Source: an uncultured Dehalococcoidia bacterium (GTDB lineage: Bacteria; Chloroflexota; Dehalococcoidia; Bin125). From it: a stretch of 64,000 nucleotides of DNA. Both the position numbers and the translations under genes were made by a program. Below are positions 16,103 through 24,121 of this stretch, piece by piece. The stretch lies in the NCBI GenBank assembly GCA_958295515.1, contig CATQGW010000001.1, forward strand, positions 372,001 to 436,000, read 5' to 3'. How positions within the stretch are numbered: position 1 is the stretch's first letter; each line of letters starts with the position of its first letter. The notes beneath the pieces were generated by a model, which was not told the origin of the DNA, did not search any database, and saw only the letters and a program-made list of their open reading frames with translations.

Positions 16103-18171
16103 ACTCGTTGTCGGCGCATCCAGTGTTTCTCCGAGAGATTTACCCCCCCCCCCCCCGCAATTGGCGTGCCGCCATACGGCCCGTCCTCGATGCGGCGTGC
16201 CAAACCTGCGGCAGCGAGTGAACGGGAGATCTCGTTCGCGTCGGCGATCCCTTGCGGACGACGGCGTAGCGAAGTGAAACGCGCCCGTCGATCTATTGCG
16301 GGAGTGGCATCCGCTCCTTTACGCGCGATCACGAGGCATTCGGCGATGCCTGTATCTGCTGAAAATGACATCTGATCATCATTGGTAGCGATGCTGAGGA
16401 TTGAAAGTTCGGTATATGACGCAGAGAGCAGGCTTCTGCACTTTCTCCACGACGCCCCATTGATCGCGGTGAACGGAAGAACCAGGGCGATCACGCCGCC
16501 AGGCTTGAGTTTGCGGTGGGCCACAGTCACGAATGCGGATGCCATGCCTGCATGCCCGTGATATGTGCTGCCTTTCGCGAGTGTGTTGAGATGAGACGCC
16601 ATTGCCTCCTGATCATTCTTGCTGGACTCGTACGCCGCGAATGCTGCGTTAATCACGCCGCCCGCAGCATCGTAGTGCTTCGTGTTGCTTGTGAATGGTG
16701 GATTCATGATCACTAAGTCGAACCCCTCATCGGGCAGTTCAACGTTGACTTGCCCAGCTGTTTCCTCGCCCGTGCTGCCAGTGCGAAGGGCAGGATCGCT
16801 GGTGTTGAACGTTGCCAGTTCAGCCGATGACTGGAGCAGCTCCAGCGAACCGATTTTGACTCGGCCGTCGGGTTGACGCCCGTAGCGCAGGGCATAAATG
16901 CGCGACTGATCATAACCGATGTCCGGGTGCGTGCCGGCCAGCGTAGCGCTGGTGATGTGGACGGCTGAAGGCATCACGTCGCAACCGTAGAGCACATCTT
17001 CAATCATTGCGGTGTGCAAGGTCGTAGGGTCGCCGCCGGCGCGTTCGTGGCGCGATGCGATCTGATCGTAAACCGCCGAGAGCAGAGCGCCCGTGCCGCA
17101 GGCGAAGTCGGCGATGCGGAGCTTACCGATCGCCTCAGCGTCGCTCCAGTCGACACCGCTCAGTTTGGCCACTGCGAGCCGCGCCAGCAACGCGGCGGAT
17201 GCTGGACGGGTATAGAACGTGGCAAGATATTTCCGATCCGCGATCAGGCGTTGGAAGATGCGGCCAGTGAGATTGTGAGCGTTACCGATGCCGGACGCGT
17301 CGATTTCCTGAGCAGTGTCGCGCAGCGTCGCAAGAATTTCGGTGGCTGCGCGCGACGGCAGTTGCTCGAGGATGTCTTTGGCGATCGCAAAAATGGGGAA
17401 GTAGTTGATCGCGAGGATTTGCTCCCAAGCAGTGAGTATCGCTCGCGGCGGGTTGGCGACGGTGGGGCCACAAACGAGGCTCAACGGCTGGACGCCGTCG
17501 TGCATGCCCGCGATCCGTTCGTGAAAGACGAGCGCGTTGGCGATGATCGCACAGGCCATCCGGCGAGTCTGCGGAACGTTGTCCATCCCGAGCAGGTCGG
17601 CGATGGCAGCAGCGATGCCGCGCTGCTTGTCGCTCATCTGGTCCAGCACGGAGGCGGCGCGCTCAATGCCGGCTTGGAGCGAATCTGCCGCGCGGTCAAC
17701 CTCACGCCGCGGCATGGCGGCGAGCCGGATGAGGTCCGCCAAATCTTCAATGCTCCCGTCGAGCCAGCCCGTTTCAGGAAAGCGAACGCGTTGGCCTGCC
17801 TTGTCAACCTCGTCGTACAGCACACAGTAGGACAGACTCACCTCCTGCAGCGCCGCTTCAAGGCTCGCGGCGCTTCGCAGCTCGGTCGGATAGCGAAGCG
17901 CAATTGCCGCCTCGATCGGGCGCGGTTCGTCAACGACTCTTCGGCCAAGCCGTTCGGCGGCTTCATTTTCTGCGCTGTAGGCCGGCATGAACTCCGCTTC
18001 GACAGCGACGGGCGATCGGCCGGCGGAGGTGATCAAGTTGTCGAGCTGCCACGCGGGATGCCCGATGATCAGTCGGGTGTGTTCGGAGCGAACCCGACAG
18101 ACGCCCATCATCCGATCCAACAACCTGCCCAATGCGACATTGACGCTCGGCTCAGTCTGTTGCGATGGCAT
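16099..18171 (-). CDS. N-6 adenine DNA methylase, N-terminal and catalytic part
   Basis: About 690 residues in the present frame. Motif I of the SAM-binding fold is FACGTGALLSAVYDQI, and the adenine-specific catalytic motif IV is NPPF (in LVIMNPPFTSNT), with the helical HsdM-like domain before them. The first 150 residues include SPVAVEAEFMPA, which could be part of a nuclease-like (PD-D/ExK-type) fold, but that is weak. After A-G-G-G-G encoded by a 14-G run the frame ends within 18 codons. The ATG is chosen because TACCCT lies 6 bases upstream (leaderless pattern); an ATG 12 codons earlier is possible. Lower GC and different codon use suggest horizontal transfer. No separate restriction gene is adjacent. 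Confidence 0.8.
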   Translation of the reverse strand: MPSQQTEPSVNVALGRLLDRMMGVCRVRSEHTRLIIGHPAWQLDNLITSAGRSPVAVEAEFMPAYSAENEAAERLGRRVVDEPRPIEAAIALRYPTELRSAASLEAALQEVSLSYCVLYDEVDKAGQRVRFPETGWLDGSIEDLADLIRLAAMPRREVDRAADSLQAGIERAASVLDQMSDKQRGIAAAIADLLGMDNVPQTRRMACAIIANALVFHERIAGMHDGVQPLSLVCGPTVANPPRAILTAWEQILAINYFPIFAIAKDILEQLPSRAATEILATLRDTAQEIDASGIGNAHNLTGRIFQRLIADRKYLATFYTRPASAALLARLAVAKLSGVDWSDAEAIGKLRIADFACGTGALLSAVYDQIASRHERAGGDPTTLHTAMIEDVLYGCDVMPSAVHITSATLAGTHPDIGYDQSRIYALRYGRQPDGRVKIGSLELLQSSAELATFNTSDPALRTGSTGEETAGQVNVELPDEGFDLVIMNPPFTSNTKHYDAAGGVINAAFAAYESSKNDQEAMASHLNTLAKGSTYHGHAGMASAFVTVAHRKLKPGGVIALVLPFTAINGASWRKCRSLLSASYTELSILSIATNDDQMSFSADTGIAECLVIARKGADATPAIDRRARFTSLRRRPQGIADANEISRSLAAAGLARRIEDGPYGGTPIAGGGGVNLSEKHWMRRQRV
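16143..16156. repeat. 14-base homopolymer (G14 on the coding strand)
   Basis: The run sits inside the methylase gene. With 14 G the first ORF stops 18 codons later; with 12 or 15 G the frame runs on into the downstream 290-codon ORF. Poly-G tracts of this length are classic slipped-strand contingency sites, and they are also prone to sequencing and assembly errors. Confidence 0.9.
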
Positions 18172-18257
18172 GCCGTCAGGGTAGAGCCAAGGTAAACGGG
18201 CAACCATCTGACCACCCGCTGATATCTTCCCCCCAACCCCACTGAAAGAGGCCCGCC

Positions 18258-19073
18258 ATGACCTACCGCGATGTCATCTACCAACCCGGACCCGTCGCCC
18301 GCGTCATCCTCAACCGACCCGAATACCGCAACGCCCAGAGCCGCATCCTGCTCGACGAAATGGACGCCGCCTTCCAGGAAGCCGTCCACGACCCCCAATG
18401 CCAGGTCATCGTCCTCTCCGGCAACGGCCCCGACTTCTCCGCCGGACACGACCTCGGCTCCCCCGCCGAACTCGACGACCGCGCCGAGCACGGCTGGGCC
18501 GACGACTTCGTCGGCGTCTACGACCGCCAGCGCGACACCCGCATCACCAACACCATGCGCTGGCGCAACATCCCCAAGCCCACCATCGCCATGGTCCACG
18601 GACGCTGCATTTTCGGCGGCTGGATGGTCGCCGCCTCCATGGACCTGATCTTCGCCGCCTCCGACGCCCTCTTCCTCGCCTCCCACACCCAATACTTCTC
18701 CGCCCCCTGGGACCTCGGCCCCCGCAAAGCCAAGGAAATCCTCTTCCAAAACCGCTTCATCCCCGCCGAAGAAGCGCTCGAACTCGGCTTCGTCAACCGC
18801 CTCTATCCCCCCGAAGCGCTCGAACGCAAAACCCTCGAATACGCCGAAGAAGTCGCCGAACACTCCCCCATGGCCCTCCGCCAAATCAAATTCTCGATCA
18901 ACAACATGCTCGACGCCCAGGGCTTCACCACCCACCTCACCTCCGCCTTCCACACCTATGCCCTGGGCGCACGCTTCGGCGAAACCGACCCCCGCATGGT
19001 CCAGGGCAAGCGCCAGCTGCGCCCCGTCCAGCGCGCCTTCGAAAAGCTCAAGCGCGCCCGCGGCAACGACTGA
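18258..19073 (+). CDS. Enoyl-CoA hydratase/isomerase-family protein
   Basis: A 271-residue crotonase. The oxyanion-hole and CoA-binding segments are LSGNGPDFSAGHDLGSP near residue 60 and HGRCIFGGWMVAASMDLIFAASDALFLAS near 115-140. It opens MTYRDVIYQPGPVARVILNRPEYRNAQS, a standard family start. The first catalytic Glu position (usually in the GGGxE region) reads GGWMVAAS, so hydratase chemistry is not assured and a different crotonase reaction is possible. GAAAGAGG precedes the ATG. The gene is followed by a CoA-transferase 22 bases later, a common pairing in acyl-CoA catabolism (carnitine-, bile-acid- or aromatic-type). Confidence 0.88.
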   Translation: MTYRDVIYQPGPVARVILNRPEYRNAQSRILLDEMDAAFQEAVHDPQCQVIVLSGNGPDFSAGHDLGSPAELDDRAEHGWADDFVGVYDRQRDTRITNTMRWRNIPKPTIAMVHGRCIFGGWMVAASMDLIFAASDALFLASHTQYFSAPWDLGPRKAKEILFQNRFIPAEEALELGFVNRLYPPEALERKTLEYAEEVAEHSPMALRQIKFSINNMLDAQGFTTHLTSAFHTYALGARFGETDPRMVQGKRQLRPVQRAFEKLKRARGND

Positions 19074-19095
19074 AACGGCTGAGAGGACGCCGCCG

Positions 19096-21471
19096 GTGGT
19101 GCAGACAGCGGCGCAGACAGCGGACCTGCTCGGCGAACTCACCGTCGTCGAGCACTGCTCCCGCGTCGCCGCCGCCGCCTGCGCCCGCGAGTTCGCACGC
19201 TGGGGCGCGCAGGTGCTCGCGCTCGAACCGCCCCACGGCTCGCCGCTGCGCCGCACCCCGCCCTTCATCGAGCGGAATGGCGCAAGCCATTCCATGCTCT
19301 GGCTCTCGCTCACCCAGGGCAAAACCATCGAGCAACTCGACCACGGCCTCGACTCCCCGCGCCTGCTCGACGCCCTTGAACAGGCAGACCTCTTCATCAC
19401 CGACGCCCCACTCGCCGCACTCGAAGCCGCCGGCCTCAGCGCCGAAACCATCGCCGAGCGCTGGCCGCAGCTGATCGTCCTCCACTACTCCCCCTTCGGC
19501 GTCCACGGCCCCTACGCCCACTACCGCGGCGACGACCTGATCATCCAGGCGCTCAGCGGCTTCGCCGCCACCCAGGGCCTGCCCGGCCGCCCTCCGCTCG
19601 CCGCCCCCGCCGCGATCATCCCCCGCACCGTCGGCGTGCTCGGCGCAGTCGGCGCGCTCGCCGCCCTGCTCGAACGCCGCCACAGCGAACGCGGCCAGTG
19701 GATCGAACTCGCCGAAATCGAAGCCGCCGCAACCCTCACCATGGCCGTCCGCAGCGAATTCACCGCACGCCCCATCCTCCGCTGCGGCGGACCCGAAGGC
19801 TGGGCCGAAGTCCTGCCCACCGCCGACGGCTACGTCACCCTCAGCGCCTGGTCGCGCGACGCCTTGCGCGCCGCACCCGTCGCCTTCGGCGTCGAACCGC
19901 CGCCCGACCAACTGCTCGAAGGCAAAGGCCCCGCCACATCCGACAAAGCCGCCGCGCTCGACTACTTCCGCCCGATCCTCGCCCAACGCAGCTCCGAGCA
20001 AGTCTTCAACCAGCTCGCCGAGCTCTCCGTCAACCTCGCCTGGCACCGCAGCGCCGGCCAACTGCTCGACGACCCCCACCTCCGCCAACTCGGCTTCGTG
20101 CGCGAAATCGACGCCGACAACCTCGGCCGCCTGCGCACCACCGGTCCGCCCGCCCGAATCATCGAAGCCGCAGAAGACGCCGCGCCGACGGACGACTTCA
20201 CCCAACGCCCCCGCCCGCAAACATCGAGCGGACCGCTCGACGGCCTGCGCGTGGTCGACTTCACCCACGCCTGGCTCGGCCCCTACGCCACCGCCCTGCT
20301 CGCCGACCTCGGCGCGGAAGTGATCAAGGTCGAAGGTCCGCGCCGACCCGACCTCTGGCGGCACGAAACCCGCTGGCCCATGTCCGCCGCCGCACCCGAC
20401 GCCCATCCGCTCAACACCCGCGCCAACTTCCACATGGCCAACCGCAACAAGCGCAACGTCTCACTCGCCCTCGACACCGAGCAGGGCCGCGCCCTCGCGC
20501 TCGAACTGATCGCCCGCGCCGACCTCGTCCTCGAAAACTTCCGCCCCCGCGTGCTCCAAAACCTGCGCCTCACCCACGCCGACATGCGCGCCGTCAACCC
20601 CTCGATCATCCTCGTCAGCTGCTCCGGCTTCGGTGCCGGCGGCCCGTACTCCAACTACCGCGCCAACGGCGGCTCCACCGAAGGCAACGCCGGCTGGGAC
20701 ATGCTGCTCGGCTACCCCGGCGAAGCCCCCCAGCTGTTGGGCACAATGCAGGCCGACCCCATCTGCGGCGCGCAAATGGCCGCCGTCGCCCTCGCCGCTC
20801 TCCACCGCCGCTCCGAGCGCGGCGGCGCGCTGCACCTCGACGGCTCAATGTTCGAAGCCGCCGTCGGCTACATCGAAGAGCACGCCCTGCTCGCCTCCGC
20901 CGGCGGCGAACCCGTCCCCCGCAACGGCAACCGCCACCCCCGCCAAGCCCCCCACGAATGCTTCCCCTGCCAGGGCGACGACGAATGGATCGCCCTCACC
21001 GTCCCCGACGACAACGCTTGGTCCGCGCTACTAAAAGTCGCCGGCGAACACGCTGGTCTGGACCGCCCGGAATGGCGCAGCGCCGACGGCCGCCTCGCCG
21101 ACCTCAACGCGCTCGAAACTGCGATCGGCGAGTGGACCCGCAACTGGGACGCCCAAACCCTCCAGTCCCGCCTCCAGCGCGCCGGCGTCCCCGCCGGCAT
21201 CGTCCACTCCACCCTCAGCGTCCTCTCCGACCCCCATCTCACCGCCCGCAACTGGTGGCGCTACCTCGAGCATCCCGACTACGGCGTCCGCCGCCACGGC
21301 GGCTTCCCCTGGCAATTCTCCCGCACCCCCGCCTCAGTCACCCGCCCCGCCCCCAGACTCGGCGAGCACACCGCAGAAATCCTGCGCGGCACCCTCGGCC
21401 ACAGCGAATCGCAGCTCGCAACCTGGCAAAAATCAGGCGCCATCGCCAACCTCACCGCCCACGCCGACTAG
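19096..21471 (+). CDS. Fused two-domain CaiB/BaiF (class III) CoA-transferase
   Basis: About 791 residues, twice the usual length. Residues ~1-370 form one CoA-transferase domain (CAREFARWGAQVLALEPPHG; a long VLHYSPFGVHGPYAHYRGDD segment), and residues ~380-790 a second (DFTHAWLGPYATALLADLGAEVIKVEGP; NRNKRNVSLALDTEQGRALA; SGFGAGGPYSNYRANGGSTEG). The catalytic Asp of class III enzymes is expected after the GNR-like segment; the second half has the more complete family pattern and the first looks divergent. The protein would move CoA between acyl-CoA and an organic acid. It starts at GTG behind AGAGGA. Some characterised class III enzymes are interlocked dimers, so the fusion could make an intramolecular heterodimer. 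Confidence 0.88.
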   Translation: MVQTAAQTADLLGELTVVEHCSRVAAAACAREFARWGAQVLALEPPHGSPLRRTPPFIERNGASHSMLWLSLTQGKTIEQLDHGLDSPRLLDALEQADLFITDAPLAALEAAGLSAETIAERWPQLIVLHYSPFGVHGPYAHYRGDDLIIQALSGFAATQGLPGRPPLAAPAAIIPRTVGVLGAVGALAALLERRHSERGQWIELAEIEAAATLTMAVRSEFTARPILRCGGPEGWAEVLPTADGYVTLSAWSRDALRAAPVAFGVEPPPDQLLEGKGPATSDKAAALDYFRPILAQRSSEQVFNQLAELSVNLAWHRSAGQLLDDPHLRQLGFVREIDADNLGRLRTTGPPARIIEAAEDAAPTDDFTQRPRPQTSSGPLDGLRVVDFTHAWLGPYATALLADLGAEVIKVEGPRRPDLWRHETRWPMSAAAPDAHPLNTRANFHMANRNKRNVSLALDTEQGRALALELIARADLVLENFRPRVLQNLRLTHADMRAVNPSIILVSCSGFGAGGPYSNYRANGGSTEGNAGWDMLLGYPGEAPQLLGTMQADPICGAQMAAVALAALHRRSERGGALHLDGSMFEAAVGYIEEHALLASAGGEPVPRNGNRHPRQAPHECFPCQGDDEWIALTVPDDNAWSALLKVAGEHAGLDRPEWRSADGRLADLNALETAIGEWTRNWDAQTLQSRLQRAGVPAGIVHSTLSVLSDPHLTARNWWRYLEHPDYGVRRHGGFPWQFSRTPASVTRPAPRLGEHTAEILRGTLGHSESQLATWQKSGAIANLTAHAD

Positions 21472-21479
21472 CCCCCCCC

Positions 21480-22745
21480 TCAGCCCGCCGCCTCCCCGAA
21501 CGCCCGCTCCAGCCGCACCGCCGCCTCTTCCAGCGCCCCAATCGGCGGCCACGAGTACGCAATCCGAATCGCCTGCGGATCCCCGCCCCGATCTCCCTTG
21601 AGATAGAAACGATCCCCCGCCCCGAAAAACACCGCCTCATCCACCGCCGCGTCGTAAATCGCCTCCCCATCCAACCCCTCGTGCAGCCGCAGCCAGAGAA
21701 AGAAGCCACCTTGCGGGCGAGTGATCTCAAAGTAAGGCTCGCCGAACTCCGTCAGCCCATCCAGCAGCGTCTCCGCCTTGCGCCGATACAGCGCTCGCAT
21801 CCGCTCCACATGCTCGCGGAAATCGCCCCGCACCATGTACTCGTGCAGCATCCGGTGCAGCAGCGGGCTGTTGCCCATATCGAAGCGCGGCGGCAGCAAC
21901 GCCTCAATCCACTCCGGACGCGCCTGCACCCAGCCCACCCGCAGCCCCGTCGCAATCACCTTCGAGAACGTGCCCACGCTGAACACCCCATGCCCGTGCG
22001 CCAGCTCCGAGAGCGTCGGCGGCGGAGGCCCATCGAAGTGCAGCTCGGAGTAGGCGTGATCCTCAAGAATCAACACGCCCCGCCGCGCCGCCAGATCAAG
22101 CAAATCCATCCGCCGCTGCAATGAAGCCGTCAGCCCGGTTGGGTTCTGAAAGGTCGGCTGCGTGTAGATCAGCTTGACCCGCCGACCCTCCGCCTCCGCC
22201 GCATCGAGCGCCGCCTCCAGACGATCCAGCCGAATCCCCTCCGCGTCCATTCCCACCCCAACCAGTTCCGCCCCCTTGCCGCGCAGCGTGCGCAGCGAGC
22301 CGGCGAAGGTCGGCACTTCGCTGATCACCACATCGCCCGGATCGATCAGCGCCGCGCAGACCGCCTCAATCGCGCCCGCCGCGCCGTTGCTCAGCAGATA
22401 CCAGCCCGCATCCGGCTTCGCCGGATGATTGCGCGCGAAAAAGCCCGCGATCTCCTCCCGCAGCGGCTCATAGCCCTGCGGACCGCCGTAGATCAGCGCC
22501 GCGTCGCCCGGCTCCGCCAACACCCGCTGCACAGCCGCGATCAACTGCTCGCGCGGCTGCGTCTCCGCGTCCGGAATCCCGCCCTGCAGCGAAATCGGCG
22601 GCGCATCGCTCCGCGGCCGCCGCCCGCCCAACCCCCAGTCGATCAGGCTGCCCGCCGTCAGCTTGCGCGTCGCCGCGCTGACGTAGTCCTCCACGCGACG
22701 CGCCGCCCAAGCCTCGCTCACCGTTCGGCTGATCTCACCGCTCAT
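21480..22745 (-). CDS. PLP-dependent aminotransferase (class I/II, 2-aminoadipate/MocR type)
   Basis: About 421 residues of fold-type I aminotransferase. Landmarks are LIYGGPQGYEPLREEIAGFF near residue 80-100, SNGAAGAIEAVCAALIDPGDVVISEVPTF near 120-150, YTQPTFQNPTGL near 195, the cofactor Asp/Tyr in LILEDHAYSELHF near 230 and the Schiff-base lysine in VGTFSKVIATGLRVGW near 260. The profile resembles the 2-aminoadipate and MocR-domain group; the natural amino donor is unknown. No GntR-type DNA-binding domain is attached. The start is the ATG after TTGGAGG; a GTG 17 codons upstream is an alternative. Its 5' end faces the LLM gene head-to-head. Confidence 0.88.
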   Translation of the reverse strand: MSGEISRTVSEAWAARRVEDYVSAATRKLTAGSLIDWGLGGRRPRSDAPPISLQGGIPDAETQPREQLIAAVQRVLAEPGDAALIYGGPQGYEPLREEIAGFFARNHPAKPDAGWYLLSNGAAGAIEAVCAALIDPGDVVISEVPTFAGSLRTLRGKGAELVGVGMDAEGIRLDRLEAALDAAEAEGRRVKLIYTQPTFQNPTGLTASLQRRMDLLDLAARRGVLILEDHAYSELHFDGPPPPTLSELAHGHGVFSVGTFSKVIATGLRVGWVQARPEWIEALLPPRFDMGNSPLLHRMLHEYMVRGDFREHVERMRALYRRKAETLLDGLTEFGEPYFEITRPQGGFFLWLRLHEGLDGEAIYDAAVDEAVFFGAGDRFYLKGDRGGDPQAIRIAYSWPPIGALEEAAVRLERAFGEAAG

Positions 22746-22808
22746 CGCCTCCAAGCCTAAGCGCCCCCGCCAATCAGCGGCTGTAGGCTGCGACACGGAG
22801 GCGGCTCG

Positions 22809-23822
22809 ATGCGACTCGGCGTGCTCGATCAGATCCCGATTCGCTCAGGCGGCACGGCGGGACAGGCGATCGCCGAGACGTTCCAACTCGCCGAAGCCTG
22901 CGACCGACTCGGCTACTCCCGCTACTGGCTCGCCGAGCACCACAACGCCGGCTCCCTCGCCTGCTCCTCGCCCGAAATCCTCATCCCCCAGGTCGCCGCA
23001 CGCACCGAGCGCATCCGCGTCGGCTCCGGCGGCATCATGCTGCCCCACTACAGCAGCCTCAAGGTCGCCGAAAACTTCCGCACCATCACCACCCAATTCC
23101 CCGACCGCATCGACCTCGGCGTCGGCCGCGCGCCCGGCAGCGACGGACGCACCGCACGCGCCCTCGTCCACGGCCCCGGCGCGCTCGGCATCGACCACTT
23201 CCCCGAGCAACTGCTCGACCTCTACGGCTGGCTCGCCGACGACCTCCCGCCCGATCACGAATACCGCGGCGTCCACGCCGCACCGCCCAACGCCCCCATG
23301 CCCCAACTCTGGATGCTCGGCTCCTCCCACTACGGCGGCCATGTCGCCGCCGAGTTGGGCTGGTCCTTCTGCTTCGCACACTTCATCTCCCCCGAAGGCG
23401 GCGAGCAGGTCGTGCGCAAATACCGCGACCGCTTCCAGGCCTCCCCGGTCAGCGGCGAAGCCCAGGCCAGCCTCGGCGTCTCCGTCACCGTCGCCGAAAC
23501 CGACGAAGAAGCCGAGCGCCTCTGCTGGAGCCGCTGGTGCTGGCGCGTCCAGGGCAACCGCGGCGTGCGTGGCGGCATCCCCTCCGTCGAAGAAGCCCTC
23601 AGCTTCCCCTACACCCAGCCCGAACTCGACTACCTCGCCTACATGCAGGGCCGCAGCATCCACGGCTCCCCCACCCGCGTGCGCGAACGCCTGGAAGAGC
23701 TGGCCCACCTCTACGACGTAGACGAGTTCATCGTGCTCACCATCACCCACAACTTCGCCGCCCGAGTACATTCCTACGAACTCCTCTCCCAAGCCTTCGA
23801 GCTGCCCCAACCAACCAAGTAA
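22809..23822 (+). CDS. LLM-class flavin-dependent oxidoreductase (MsnO8-like)
   Basis: A 337-residue luciferase-like protein of the bacterial-luciferase-like subgroup: MRLGVLDQIPIRSGGTAGQAIAETFQLAEACDRLGYSRYWLAEHHN is the typical start, then RIRVGSGGIMLPHYSSLKVAENFRT near residue 75 and IDLGVGRAPGSDGRTARAL near 110. It is predicted to be FMN-dependent; substrate unknown. TAGGCT about 20 bases upstream and CGGAGGCGG before the ATG give a good promoter and ribosome site. It is divergent from the aminotransferase and ends at a repeat-filled spacer. Confidence 0.9.
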   Translation: MRLGVLDQIPIRSGGTAGQAIAETFQLAEACDRLGYSRYWLAEHHNAGSLACSSPEILIPQVAARTERIRVGSGGIMLPHYSSLKVAENFRTITTQFPDRIDLGVGRAPGSDGRTARALVHGPGALGIDHFPEQLLDLYGWLADDLPPDHEYRGVHAAPPNAPMPQLWMLGSSHYGGHVAAELGWSFCFAHFISPEGGEQVVRKYRDRFQASPVSGEAQASLGVSVTVAETDEEAERLCWSRWCWRVQGNRGVRGGIPSVEEALSFPYTQPELDYLAYMQGRSIHGSPTRVRERLEELAHLYDVDEFIVLTITHNFAARVHSYELLSQAFELPQPTK

Positions 23823-23894
23823 CTCCGTCACACCCGCCCTCGCCACCTCCGTCATGCCCGTCCTCCCTTTTTCGTCATACCCGCGCGAGCTTTT

Positions 23895-23941
23895 TCGTCA
23901 TACCCGCGCCCCGCCGCGGGTATCTCGCCGTCCCCAGCACC
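23895..23941. repeat. REP-like element, type 1 (variant)
   Basis: Same unit as at 15114 but with a CCCCG loop and GTCCCCAGCACC right flank. It follows at least three degenerate CGTCA(T/C)NCCCG half-sites between 23825 and 23890. Confidence 0.75.
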
Positions 23942-24018
23942 CACCCCCGCCACCCACGCCCTCTCTCCCTTCCGTCATTCCCACCTCCCCCTTTCCCATC
24001 ACTCACGCCTCCCCTTTC

Positions 24019-24101
24019 CGTCATTCCCGCGAAAGCGGGAATCTCCCCCGCGCAACCTCCGAAGCCCCGCCACGAGATTCCCGCTCAAGGCGGGAATGAC
24101 G
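24019..24101. repeat. REP doublet (BIME-like), type 2
   Basis: Two facing hairpins: CGTCATTCCCGC...GCGGGAATCT on the left and AGATTCCCGC...GCGGGAATGACG on the right, making the whole 83 bases an imperfect inverted repeat. Near-identical copies are at 31408-31491 and 47202-47286. Confidence 0.8.
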
Positions 24102-24121
24102 AGAGCGCGAAGCAAAACCAC

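Noticed and set aside
16516-16876. Small plus-strand ORFs inside the methylase region
   Set aside because: Antisense to intact methylase sequence and without ribosome sites or family resemblance.
19698-22124. A very long arginine/proline-rich ORF (808 codons) on the plus strand
   Set aside because: It is an out-of-frame shadow of the CoA-transferase and, antisense, of the aminotransferase; composition is typical of frame shadows in GC-rich DNA.
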